Shown: positions 47,501-56,000 of the stretch, piece by piece
Numbering within the stretch: position 1 is the first letter of the stretch
Layout: each line of letters begins with the position of its first letter
Assembly: GCF_017377855.1 (NCBI RefSeq)
Contig: NZ_JAFREP010000003.1
Span: forward strand, 186,001-250,000
Length of the DNA stretch: 64,000 nucleotides
Direction: 5' to 3'
DNA from: Acanthopleuribacter pedis
Lineage (GTDB): Bacteria > Acidobacteriota > Holophagae > Acanthopleuribacterales > Acanthopleuribacteraceae
Notes under the pieces: generated by a model
What the model saw: the letters and a program-made list of their open reading frames with translations, nothing else
Told to the model about the DNA's origin: nothing
Databases searched by the model: none
Program-made: the position numbers and the translations under genes

Positions 47501-48057
47501 GGGGTTACGACGCCGTGGAAGAACCCTCGTTACATCGCATCGGAGGCGAAACCCATCCGGCCTATTTTAAAGGCGCCCACGCCATGCACCTGGCGACCCA
47601 ATTCCTTGGTCGCGAAACGGTGAACCAACGGCTGGCCGCCTTTTTCGAAGCGCACCGGTTTCCAGCCCGACCACGCAGCACCGATCTGTTGGCCATCTTG
47701 CTCGAGGATGTACCCACGCCGCAACGGGTTCGCCTGGAAGAACTGTTCAAACGGGTGGTGACCTACGACCTGCGTCTCCGAGAAGCGAATCGGGACACCG
47801 ACGACTTGGTTCATTTGGCCATTCAGGTCGAAATTCAAGGCGACAGCGCGGAAAATCGGCCGATGGAACTGGAATGGATTGCCCTGGATCAAAAACGGCG
47901 GCCCCTTGGAGAACCGCAAACCGTGACGGTGAAGGCGGGGGACACCGCGGTGCGGGTGAAGGTGCCCCTAGGTGCAGCGAGCATTGAAGTGGATCCCCGC
48001 CGCTTGTACCTAGAAGCCAATCGCGGCGACAACCGCCGCACCATCACCCTGCCCTAA
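44551..48057 (+). CDS. ABC permease fused to M1-family metallopeptidase
   Basis: 1168 residues from ATG 44551; GGGGAGG is upstream. The first 590 residues hold about twelve hydrophobic helices in two ABC-2-type blocks. The rest is an M1 aminopeptidase-like ectodomain with HEVGHQWWG near 925 and a downstream Glu in LTEVLCEYAE, the zinc site. The usual exopeptidase GxMEN motif is replaced by GATSYATTIF. Such fusions are a known family in acidobacteria and bacteroidetes. The peptidase part would face the periplasm and may process peptides linked to export. Confidence 0.9.
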   Translation: MFRDLVRFELGYQFSQTLIRVAVAAFFLLGFFLGYTLYAGPNVYRLAPIAIAQGMVLLSLSSFFGLALFTGNAVLRDRTHGMEPLVHTTPVTFFSFLSSRLLGLIVVVFLVVGLAGLGMVIGGTLPSPHGAEVGPLRISAFLSAFFTFTVPNVFLGLSLLFCVATLCRGQIAVYVAGIALFIVYIVGSMLSNSPVMAQSKQLSADETKLAVLLDPFGVFPLYEQVRYWDLAAKNTQLILLEGDLLANRLIWMTVSLALCCIAYRFFRFREAATTGRTPAIVNRPLAVSSFAGLQPVRPRFGGGFVLRTLCSKIAVDMQLMVRGLPLLLLSLLCLFLFGMVLTEEMGRGDLGVPLAARAALIIPELQDPMRILGPLVVIFFTAEWAWLEREHRFDGIVDSSAVPSVVLWVAKWLGLGCLILFLISLAVMVGAGYQLVRGAGIHDLSTYARLYGFVGFPLWFFAGWVLALQNFLPNKYLGMLAGAGLLVLARALRNLFQWELSFLTMPFFPAPHMSEMTGGGYGDDVAFWGMLLHLGAALLVGAAALFFLRRGHKRRAFGVMRPVAVLAVVGLTALVASAGVVFYKTHFDMQVASGHEIEAWRAGYEKTYRATADRPQPVYRAGRVQVDVFPERRRYQVTATYRFMNPHAHALEQMTLTTPPLRGLRCRTRVEGANRKDVDSRFGVETYVFETPLQPGEEGQLHFELTVKQSGFGSMDGEHYVLPGGSYIELSKFVPNFGYLAHLELTNDPLRRKFGLPAHSGWGNDDDSDPPTQPWFSLELTASAPAGSRALSLGRLEREWESDGRHFSTFRIDQISSHWYALSVGDYAVAETTVDDVRVAVWYRPGHEANVQTMLDAAAGALSYFQTHWGEYPYQDLRIVEIPAFSARFGATSYATTIFAVESRLFLLDQQDEDAFNMVGRIVAHEVGHQWWGGMVNPAPVAGYRMLTEVLCEYAESAVFAEWYGWDEERFYLDEVAAKYFFFRGYDAVEEPSLHRIGGETHPAYFKGAHAMHLATQFLGRETVNQRLAAFFEAHRFPARPRSTDLLAILLEDVPTPQRVRLEELFKRVVTYDLRLREANRDTDDLVHLAIQVEIQGDSAENRPMELEWIALDQKRRPLGEPQTVTVKAGDTAVRVKVPLGAASIEVDPRRLYLEANRGDNRRTITLP

Positions 48058-48113
48058 CCCGCATTTCTCACATTGATTCGTCGCGAGAAGCTGAAAGCCT
48101 TGTGAGTACGAAG

Positions 48114-48254
48114 ATGACAACCAAGCCACGGCACAGGGGTCCGACCTATCGGGGTCCGACCTATCGGGGACCGACCTATCGGGGTCCGACCTATCGGGGA
48201 CCGACCTATCGGGGACCGACCTATCGGGGTCCGGCCTATCGGCGTAGCAGCTGA
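48114..48254 (+). CDS. Possible 46-residue Gly-Pro-Thr-Tyr-Arg repeat peptide
   Basis: ATG 48114 opens a frame with a basic start (MTTKPRHR), seven pentapeptide repeats (six GPTYR, one GPAYR) and RRSS before TGA 48252. The 15-bp DNA units differ only at the third base of the Gly codon (GGT or GGA) plus one Thr-to-Ala change, a pattern expected under coding constraint, although too few sites vary to prove it. No strong ribosome site is present. It lies inside the split palindrome. Could equally be a minisatellite without a product. Confidence 0.3.
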   Translation: MTTKPRHRGPTYRGPTYRGPTYRGPTYRGPTYRGPTYRGPAYRRSS

Positions 48255-48286
48255 GGCGAAGGCGACTCGACCGAGTAATGCGGATG

Positions 48287-48340
48287 GCCGCCCCGCGGAA
48301 GGCCGCCCCGAGGAAGGCCGCCCCGAGGAAGGCCGCCCCC
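48287..48340. repeat. Second 15-bp minisatellite (Ala-Ala-Pro-Arg-Lys frame)
   Basis: About 3.6 copies of a 15-bp unit starting at 48287, 48302, 48317 and 48332. An ATG at 48278 gives a 22-residue frame (MRM, then AAPRK repeats) ending at 48346. A different period-15 unit from the neighbouring GPTYR array, in another frame. Confidence 0.6.
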
Positions 48341-48420
48341 TCGTAATCGCATGGCTTGGCCCGTGGCAGAATTCCTAGTGAGAAATGCGGGCTAACCTAA
48401 GGGCACAATCCCAAAAACAC

Positions 48421-48451
48421 AAAGGCGCCGTCGCGGAGCAACGGCGCCTTT
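48421..48451. terminator. Terminator after the basic repeat protein
   Basis: Perfect 11-bp stem AAAGGCGCCGT with ACGGCGCCTTT around a 9-nt loop, with A-rich sequence before and T-rich after, so it can act on both strands. It lies 32 bp beyond the minus-strand gene at 48483. Confidence 0.9.
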
Positions 48452-48482
48452 TGTTTTTGCGTGTCTTAGGTTGTGATGCGAA

Positions 48483-48737
48483 TTAAAGATTGATGCGAAG
48501 GACGGGACGGACCGTGACCCGAGGCGCGGGGCGAACCACGACCTTTTTGCGGGCGGGTCGAACCACCACTTTGGTCGCCGCGGGGCGAACCACCACTTTT
48601 TTGGCGGCGGGGCGAACCACGACCTTTTGCGTTTTCACCACGACGGGTGCGGGTTGGGTACGAATCACCACGCGGGTGCCCGCGCTCAACGGTGCAACAA
48701 ACGCCAACATCAAACCGAAAACCAATAACTTTTTCAT
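48483..48737 (-). CDS. Small secreted basic repeat protein (VVVRPA repeats)
   Basis: 84 residues; GGGAGG precedes ATG 48737. A signal peptide (KKLLVFGLMLAFVAPLSAG) is followed by a mature part made almost only of Val, Arg, Lys, Pro, Ala and Thr: the unit KKVVVRPA or a variant occurs four or five times with an 8-9-residue period. The mature protein is strongly cationic, with about 20 Arg/Lys and no acidic residue. I recognise no family. It could bind lipopolysaccharide, nucleic acid or cell wall, or be an antimicrobial-type peptide. It is monocistronic with its own terminator. Confidence 0.7.
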   Translation of the reverse strand: MKKLLVFGLMLAFVAPLSAGTRVVIRTQPAPVVVKTQKVVVRPAAKKVVVRPAATKVVVRPARKKVVVRPAPRVTVRPVLRINL

Positions 48738-49042
48738 AAGGAACCTCCCACTTTTGTGTTCTGTAAAGCCAGACCGGCCAGGTAGCTACGGCGTTTAACC
48801 CAGCGTGCGATACCGTGACCCCGGTCACCCGAAATAATTAAAAATGGCTTTGGTTTTCGTGCGTAATGGAACCTTGTTGCGATGCTCTTGTTCCGAAACT
48901 GGTGGTTTTCAAGGTGGTTTGCCTGAGGGATTCGTGTTTTAGTTTTTTTTGACATATTTTAACGACTGATTAAGATAGGGATATTTCTCACATTTCCGTC
49001 TCAAACCACGAACCTTTTTCAGGGTTTGGATCGGTAGGTTTT
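48738..49042. other. AT-rich divergent promoter region
   Basis: 305 bp between the basic repeat protein and the helicase gene. 48900-49020 is AT-rich, as expected for the helicase promoter. A small stem GTGACC/GGTCAC lies near 48815-48830. No further gene. Confidence 0.5.
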
Positions 49043-52000
49043 ATGAAGAACCCCCAGTCACCTGAGTATTATCGAAAAGTTTTAACCTACTGGCGATCCT
49101 GTCTCTTAGACCAAAGTCGGATCAGTATTCCTGATGGTGTATTGGAAGAAGCTGAACCGGTTGACCGTGCGGCTTTATCCGGGGGTAAGATTCCGAAGAC
49201 CGTGGTGGAGCGGCTTCTTGAACGTGGATCAAGCGGGGGTCGGAATAAGAAGTTCGTCACCCATGGTGCCGTCCCGTTGCTCCTCGCGCCCGTCGTTTTT
49301 CGCGCGGAGGTGAGCCATGGCCAGGCGAACCTGGGTTTACCTAAGTTTGTTGTGCCGCTTTGGATACCCGCCACCTTTCTGATGACCCTTGGTTGCGAGC
49401 CGCCAACACGGTTTAAGCCGTGGATGACCCGAGGTTTTTTAGAACCGCTTCGAGGTGGCAAGGTCATTTTGGGCCATGTGGCCGACCAAGATCAGTACCT
49501 CGAAGAACACGATCAAGCTGTTTGGGAAGATTGGGCTTCCTACTGGGCTTTTTGCGAGGGGTTGTTCGCGCATGTGACCAAGGCAACGATGGAAGAACTC
49601 GAAATTGTGATGATGCGTGTCAGTTCGCCCCTTGTGTTACTAGACCAGCCGCGACCCAATGCTGCTTTCTCCCTATTAAAACTGTACGATTATTTGGCGG
49701 ACCAACCGATTCCGCCGTTATTGGCTGATTACGCTTCGCCCGTGGTGGATGCCTTACCACCGGCGGAACCGGAGCTCGGGTACCGTGCCTTGGCCCATGT
49801 GAACCCGTCTTACGGATTGGCCGACTCCCAACGGGGCATTTTGCATCGCGTCTTGGGCCAACTGCCCGGCTCGATTTTGGCCGTGACCGGTCCGCCGGGA
49901 ACCGGAAAAACCAGCTTGATTCAGTCGATGGTGGCCAATTTGTGGGTTAACCACGCTTTGGCTGAACGGGAGCCGCCCGTGGTGGTGGTTACCTCGACCA
50001 ACAACCAAGCTCTGCTTAACGTGATGCATAGCTTTTCCCGAGGGACCGATGGTGAGGATGCTTTTGCCTCGCGTTGGTTGCCCAAGGTGTCCGGTTTTGG
50101 TTTGTTTTGTCCTTCTCACGCTCAGGTGGAAACACTGAAACAACAAAAAGTTCTCTACACCACCGACTGGGAAAAGGGTTTTCCCGAGATCCTGGGCAAG
50201 AAGGATTACCTCGTCGAAGCTGAAACGGTTTTTATGGAAAACCTTGCTGCCCAGGGCGCGCCTCACTTTGACCGTATGGACGATGTTGTCGCTTGGCTTC
50301 ATGAACAACTGCGCGGTTCTTGTGAGTTTTTTGCCCAATTCGATCCCGGTGAGCAGGCCGAACGCGCGCGGGAATCGGCGCGCCTTTCCGGCGAAGTCGC
50401 AGCATTGGAAACCAAGGTCGCTACGTTGAAAGGGGAAATAAAACGGATTGGACGGATTCAGCGGAAGTGGCTGGCCAACCAAGCGGTGGCTTTAGGCGAC
50501 ATCTTGCGGGAAAAGTTATCCAAAAGTTTTGTTGAGAAACGCAACCGGGCCTTGTTTTTAGGGTTGGGGGTGACCATGCCGCCCGAACTGGATTTAGGCG
50601 ATGATTCCGGGCTCGGTCGTTATTTTGATTACCATTTACAGCAATATCGTCAGGAACTCGAACAAGCCGAAGTTGCTCATGAAGCAGCCTTGACGCAGCG
50701 CGCGGCGTGGCTCGCCGAAGAGGAACGCGTTGCCCAAGCAGCCGCGGCTTTCGAGGATATAGGTTCGGCGGATGTGCAGATGCGACTCGATACCGGACCG
50801 CGCCGTCAGGCGTTTTGGTGGGCGACCCACTATTGGGAGGCCCGTTGGCTGGCAGACCGGCTCAAGGCTGCCGATGGGGGTGTGCGCAAACGCAAGAAAT
50901 CCGTTGCCTACCAACAAAATCGATGGTGGGCGATTGCCAAACTCACGCCTTGCTTGGGTGCGACAACCTACAGTGTCCCCAAGTTCTTTAACCTTTCTGA
51001 TAAACCCTTGTCGGGGTTTATCGATTGGCTGATTATTGATGAAGCCGGTCAGGTTGCGCCTGAGTTGGCCGGCGCCGGAATCGCTTTGGCAAAACGGGCC
51101 GTGGTTATCGGAGACGAATACCAAATTGCACCCGTGGCGGGTTTGCCCCGCCACATCGAACAGGGCAACCGGCGCGAATGCGGCCTCAATGACCACGATC
51201 TGGAATTTGAGGCGTGCGGCCTCATGGTGACAGAAGGTTCCGCGATGAAAGCGGCTGACTTTAAGCAGCGGCGACGCGGGGTGCGGCCGCAAGCGACCAT
51301 GTTGTTGGAACACTACCGATGTGTGCCGGAGGTGATCGCCTTTTGTAACCAGTCGGTTTACGGGGGACGCTTGATTGCGAAGCGCAAACCCTTGGAAAAA
51401 CGCTGTCTTCCCGCCATGGGTTATGCCCACGTTCCTGGCCACACCAAACGCCGCAAACAGGGCAGCCTCCATAACGAAATTGAAGCGGAAGTGATTATTT
51501 CCTGGCTGGTAGCGCGCGCGGAAGAACTGTGTGAATTTTATGGCGGGCGCCCGATGAGTGAGCTTGTCGCCGTGGTCACCCCTTATGCGGCCCAAGCGCA
51601 AACCTTGAGACGTCGCGCCCGCCAAGAAATCATGCTTAAGGATCTCACCATCGGCACCATTCACGTCATGCAAGGCGACGAGCGTCCGGTGGTGCTGTTC
51701 TCCAGTGTGGTTGCCGGCGAGGAAACCGCGAGTTTCATTAATTCGGATGTGGCCATGCTCAACGTCGCCGTTTCACGTGCCCAGGATTCCTTCCTGGTTT
51801 TTGGCGACATGAATGTGTTCGCTGCCGGCGAGGGTCACACGGCCAACCTGGCCCGCAACCACCTGTTTGCCGATCAGGCCAATGAAATTCGTGATTTCAA
51901 GCTTCCCAAAAAGCTTTTACTCAGGCGATCTGGTGCCAAGGTTCGCCATTTGACCGATACCCAAACCCACATGGCCTATTTGGCCCGGGTTTTCGAAGCC

Positions 52001-52444
52001 GCTCGCGAACGGATCCTGTTGGTGTCGCCCTTCATTTCGATTCGTGCCTTGATGGAGGCCGACCTACTCCACCATATTGAAGAGGCTGTGCAAAGAGGGC
52101 GTGAGGTCTTGGTTTATACCGACGCCTTTTTGGATCTGGCCCGGACGGGCTCCGGGAAACCCACCTTGAAACCCAATGCCGCCGAAGGCCGCGCGGCGCT
52201 TGCCAAAGTCGGGGTCCAGGTTCGGGAGATCAACAACATTCACAGCAAAACCCTGTGCATGGACCGGCGTGTCTTAATAGAGGGATCCTTTAATTGGTTG
52301 TCGGCGGTGCGACGCGGGCCGTATTGCCGTTACGAGGCTGGATTGTGTTATGCCGACGATCATTGTGAGGTGCTAGCCGCGCGCATCGACCAACTGGCTG
52401 ACTTTTTTGAAAAAAAGTGGCTTGAGGATCAAAAGAAACGATGA
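49043..52444 (+). CDS. SF1 (UPF1-like) helicase fused to phospholipase-D nuclease; Mokosh type II-like
   Basis: 1133 residues from ATG 49043. Residues 1-250 have no recognised domain. The helicase core begins near 280 with Walker A GPPGTGKTS, is split by a long coiled insertion (about 420-560), continues with Walker B IIDEAGQ near 664 and GDEYQIAP, and ends with SF1 motifs EHYRCVPEVI, VVTPYAAQ, TIHVMQGDE and LNVAVSRAQ. The C-terminus (about 960-1133) is a PLD domain with IHSKTLCMDRRVLIEGSFNW (HxK-x4-D near 1068). One protein joining a COG1112-type helicase and PLD is the layout of MkoC of Mokosh type II, an anti-phage system. It stands alone, flanked by repeats and a broken gene. Confidence 0.85.
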   Translation: MKNPQSPEYYRKVLTYWRSCLLDQSRISIPDGVLEEAEPVDRAALSGGKIPKTVVERLLERGSSGGRNKKFVTHGAVPLLLAPVVFRAEVSHGQANLGLPKFVVPLWIPATFLMTLGCEPPTRFKPWMTRGFLEPLRGGKVILGHVADQDQYLEEHDQAVWEDWASYWAFCEGLFAHVTKATMEELEIVMMRVSSPLVLLDQPRPNAAFSLLKLYDYLADQPIPPLLADYASPVVDALPPAEPELGYRALAHVNPSYGLADSQRGILHRVLGQLPGSILAVTGPPGTGKTSLIQSMVANLWVNHALAEREPPVVVVTSTNNQALLNVMHSFSRGTDGEDAFASRWLPKVSGFGLFCPSHAQVETLKQQKVLYTTDWEKGFPEILGKKDYLVEAETVFMENLAAQGAPHFDRMDDVVAWLHEQLRGSCEFFAQFDPGEQAERARESARLSGEVAALETKVATLKGEIKRIGRIQRKWLANQAVALGDILREKLSKSFVEKRNRALFLGLGVTMPPELDLGDDSGLGRYFDYHLQQYRQELEQAEVAHEAALTQRAAWLAEEERVAQAAAAFEDIGSADVQMRLDTGPRRQAFWWATHYWEARWLADRLKAADGGVRKRKKSVAYQQNRWWAIAKLTPCLGATTYSVPKFFNLSDKPLSGFIDWLIIDEAGQVAPELAGAGIALAKRAVVIGDEYQIAPVAGLPRHIEQGNRRECGLNDHDLEFEACGLMVTEGSAMKAADFKQRRRGVRPQATMLLEHYRCVPEVIAFCNQSVYGGRLIAKRKPLEKRCLPAMGYAHVPGHTKRRKQGSLHNEIEAEVIISWLVARAEELCEFYGGRPMSELVAVVTPYAAQAQTLRRRARQEIMLKDLTIGTIHVMQGDERPVVLFSSVVAGEETASFINSDVAMLNVAVSRAQDSFLVFGDMNVFAAGEGHTANLARNHLFADQANEIRDFKLPKKLLLRRSGAKVRHLTDTQTHMAYLARVFEAARERILLVSPFISIRALMEADLLHHIEEAVQRGREVLVYTDAFLDLARTGSGKPTLKPNAAEGRAALAKVGVQVREINNIHSKTLCMDRRVLIEGSFNWLSAVRRGPYCRYEAGLCYADDHCEVLAARIDQLADFFEKKWLEDQKKR

Positions 52445-52731
52445 ACCGCCGCCATGGGTTACGCCACCATCGACATCAAAATGATGCGACCGCTCCAGCC
52501 CGCATTTCTCACAAGGATTCGTCGCGAGAAGCAGAAAGCCTTGTGAGAAATGCGGGCTAGCCGGAAACCACCATCCGCGCCGAAGGATCCGTTAATAACA
52601 TGACCCGTTTCACCGTGATGGGCGAGGGTCAATTTATCGAAGGGGAACACGGTAAAATCGTTGCCCAGGTCACGGCGCGGCCCGCCTTCATCCTAAAAAT
52701 AGAAATTGTGTGCGCTGCGTTATATCTCTGA
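52445..52731 (+). pseudogene. Headless hotdog-fold thioesterase remnant interrupted by a palindrome
   Basis: In frame directly after the helicase stop the sequence reads TAAMGYATIDIKMMRPLQ, then from 52561 PETTIRAEGSVNNMTRFTV and EGEHGKIVAQVTA up to TGA at 52729. This is the C-terminal half of a PaaI-like hotdog thioesterase (GYATIDIKM strand, RAEG strand, GKIVAQVTA strand). The two parts are separated by 62 bp (52499-52560) that form a palindromic repeat; removing exactly these bases rejoins the frame. The N-terminal half of the enzyme, with its start codon, is missing. Confidence 0.65.
52497..52558. repeat. Intact REP-like palindrome
   Basis: Perfect 20-bp arms (52497-52516 and 52539-52558) enclose a 22-nt loop that itself contains TCGCGA. 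A split copy occurs at 48059-48393. Lack of a T-run argues against a terminator. It sits inside a former thioesterase gene. Confidence 0.85.
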
Positions 52732-53000
52732 TGCTTCAATCTTGTTTAAGGAGAAACGGGGTGTTAGGGTTCCTCGAGCGATGAGTTATTAACTCGGTTG
52801 TGTGGGTTCTGCTGTGTGGTGCAGTGTGAACAGGGTGGTTAATTTTCGTATTTTTTATGATTTGCGCGGGGTGAGATCCTTTTGTGACGGGGCCCTCGGC
52901 ACGTACCTTTTGGCCGTGCGATTTTTTAATGCTCGCTTCGACCCTATTTCCTCCTAGAACCCTCGCCGCCTCAGCTTATTCTTCACAACCCGGAGCATCC
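52732..53000. other. Upstream region of the hybrid sensor gene
   Basis: 269 bp, moderately AT-rich around 52780-52870, presumably the promoter of the hybrid kinase. The kinase frame is open from 52884 but lacks a start signal before 53001. Confidence 0.5.
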
Positions 53001-56000
53001 ATGCGTGTCTTTTCGCGTTCTTTTTTCGCGTTAGGGGTTCTTTTGCCCTGTTTGAGTCTTTTTGCGGCCTTGCCGCCCACCCATTTACGCTTCAAAAACT
53101 ACCCGCTTGACCACGGCTTCGCGGGTACCCAGGTCTTCGATATTTTCTGCGACAACAACGGCCTAATTTGGATGGCTTCCGAGGATGGGCTGAGCCTTTA
53201 TGACGGTACCAACATCACTGTTTTTCGGGGCAATCCCCAGAATCCCAACGCCTTGTTCAAGAGTTGGGTTCGCAAAATCGCCCAAGACCCCGGTGGTGAC
53301 TTGTGGCTTGCCACCCGCGGCGGTGGTTTGCACCGCATGGATTACACAACCCAACAGTTTCGTTCTTTTCGACACGACCCGGGGCGCGACGACAGCTTGT
53401 CCCATGACGATCTTTACAACTTGGCACTGAGTCGGGACGGTCGCGTATGGGTTTGTTCCTACCGCGGCGGCCTCGACCGGTTCGATCCCATCACTGAAAC
53501 CTTTGAACGCATCAATTTGGCGGCGTTATTTCCCGGCGTCAAGAATCCCACCCCCGTCTATACCGTTTTTGAGGACTCGCGCGGGTTCCTCAACATCGGA
53601 ACTTTTGATGACGGCTTGTTAAGGTGGCATCCCGAAACAGGGGAGACACATCGTATTCCCCGCCATGGTGAGGAAGGGGAACCCGTTATTCCCCAGGTCA
53701 TTCTCAGTTTTTTCGAGCGCCCCGACGGTCTGCTGTGGATCGGGACCAATGGGTTTGGCCTGTTTCAACTCGACCCCGAAACCATGGCCGTCACCCATCT
53801 GTCGGCCGGTGAGCATGCGATTCCGGCTGTCAAACCCTACAAGCTCGAGCTAGATCGTTATGGAAACCTGTGGATTGCCGACCTTGCCCGTGGTCTGATG
53901 TTTCGCGACCAAAGTACCGGCGAGATGCAGGTGTATGCCGCCGATCCCGACAACCCGTTCAGCTTGGCATCTCAGGCTTTGATGTCGCTGACCTTGGATG
54001 TCGAGGGCGGTGTTTGGGTCGGCAGCTCCGGGGCCGGCGTGAGTTGGGCCGATCCCCACCAAAAGCCCTTCGAAAATGCTTTGATCGGCAAAGATTTTAT
54101 CGCCAATTCCGGGGTGAACGCCTCCGCCGTGGACGATCAGGGCCGTCTGTGGATTGGTAATCGGGCGGCGGGGATTTTTATTGCCGACCCCGAAACCCAT
54201 CATTTTTTGCCCTATGACAAGGTGACGGGATTGCCCCCGTTGGTCACCAAACAAATCAAAACTTTGGTGGCGCTGCCCGGCAATAAAATGGGGGTGGGCT
54301 TCTGGCGTGGTGGGTTGCAAATTATCGACCTGAACACCGGGACCGATACCCATTTCGCGCCCGGTGCGTCGGTTGCAACGTCCGTGTCACCGAGCATCGG
54401 CCATATGGTTGCCGAGGGTACCTCCGGCTTGTGGGTTGGAGGTTATCATGGTGGCTTGTATTACCTTGACTTAGCAGAAGGGACCGCAAAACAGATCCGC
54501 GATTCTGAGACAGCACAAAAGGTTGCCGGCCTGAAAATGTCCCGAATGCGTCGTGCGGCCGATGGGAGCTTGTGGATGGGTACCATCGGTGGCGGGTTGT
54601 ATCGCTACCAACCTTCCACCGGGGATTGGGATCATTGGCACAAGGAACGCACCGACGGTGGACACCTGCGCGCCAACGATGTACTTGATATTCACATCGA
54701 TTCCCAAGGCCGGGTCTGGATCGTCGGCGTCGGCGTCAGCCTGAGCCGCATCGAGCCGGTTTCCGGCAACGTCACCACCTGGGACTTTGCCAACGGCTTA
54801 ACCGTCGATTCCTTTAGCAACATTCTGCAGGACGGTGACGGCCGTCTGTGGCTGACCGGGGCGGGAAACGTCACGCTGTTTGATACGCGTTGGGAAACCG
54901 TGCGGGTTTTTGACCGCGAGGACGGCATCGCCATGTCCGGCGTCGCCGAGCAGGGCGCCGTCGCCGCGGCGGACGGCACCTTTTATGCCTTTAGCGGCAA
55001 CACCTTCCTGCGCTTTCGATCGCAAACGATCCCTCTCTCCGGTGCACAGCCCAAGGTGTTTTTGCACGACATTCGTGTGGCGGCCAAGTCATTGGCCAGG
55101 CGTGAGGGGTTGCCACAGCCGGTGGTGCTGCAGGCGCCCTTGGGTCGGGTTCCCTTGGCGACGGAGCGGTTAACCCTTAGCCACGAACAACGCATGATCG
55201 CCTTTGATTTCAACGCCGTTCATTTTAATCGCCCTGACAAAATTCGCTATCGCTATCGCTTGGAAGGGTTTGACGACGCCTGGTTTGAGACTTCCGCCAA
55301 AAATGCCCAAGCCGCCTTCAGTAATCTCGACGCGGGCAGCTATCGGTTCGAGGTCCAGGCGAGTAACGAGGATGGCCAATGGAGTCCCCACATCAGCGGG
55401 TTAGACCTTACCGTGCTGCCGCCGCTGTGGCTAACTTGGTGGGCTAAAACCGGTTATGTGTTCATTGTGCTGTTGCTGATCGCCGTCTATTTATGGCAAC
55501 AACGCGGTAAGTTAGAAGGGCAACGGCAGATTGCTCAGCAGGAAAAAGAATTGGCACACCAGGCGCGTCTCAATGCGGAAAAGGACCGGGCCCTCGCGGA
55601 GGAAGCCCAGAAGGTTGCCGCGCGCCTCGGCCAGCTCGACAAACTAAAAGACGAATTTCTTGCCAACACCTCCCACGAGTTGCGCACGCCCTTACAAGGC
55701 ATTATCGGCATGGCCGAATCCCTCGCCGACGGGTCCGGCAGCACCTCCGCTTCGAGAATGAACAACAGCCTGGGTATCCTTATTAATGAAGGTCGCCGTT
55801 TAGCCCATTTGGTGAACGATTTGCTTGATTTTTCCCAACTGCGGCACCAAAAACTGGCGCTCGACATGAAAGCCGTCGACCTCCGCGCCGCCGCCGACTT
55901 GGTGGTCGCCTTAACCCTGCCGCGGTTGCAGGGCACGCCCGTGACCCTGACCAACCGGATCCCTGCCGATTGTCCGCTCGTAGCAGCGGATGAGAACCGG

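Larger units (their letters stand above)
48059..48393. repeat. Palindromic repeat split by a 267-bp insert
   Basis: The left arm CCCGCATTTCTCACA (48059-48073) and inner part match the intact hairpin at 52497-52558. The right arm GTGAGAAATGCGGGCT comes only at 48378-48393. The insert is flanked by CCTTGTGAG (48099-48107) and CCTAGTGAG (48374-48382), near-identical 9-mers that look like a target duplication or a slippage footprint. Confidence 0.65.
48058..48482. other. Repeat-dense gap after the permease/M1 gene
   Basis: Contains a palindromic repeat split by an insert, two families of 15-bp minisatellites and a terminator at 48421-48451, all listed separately. Confidence 0.7.

Noticed and set aside
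52497..52558. Terminator of the helicase gene
   Set aside because: Long perfect arms but no T-run, and its exact deletion restores a reading frame, so an inserted repeat is the better reading.
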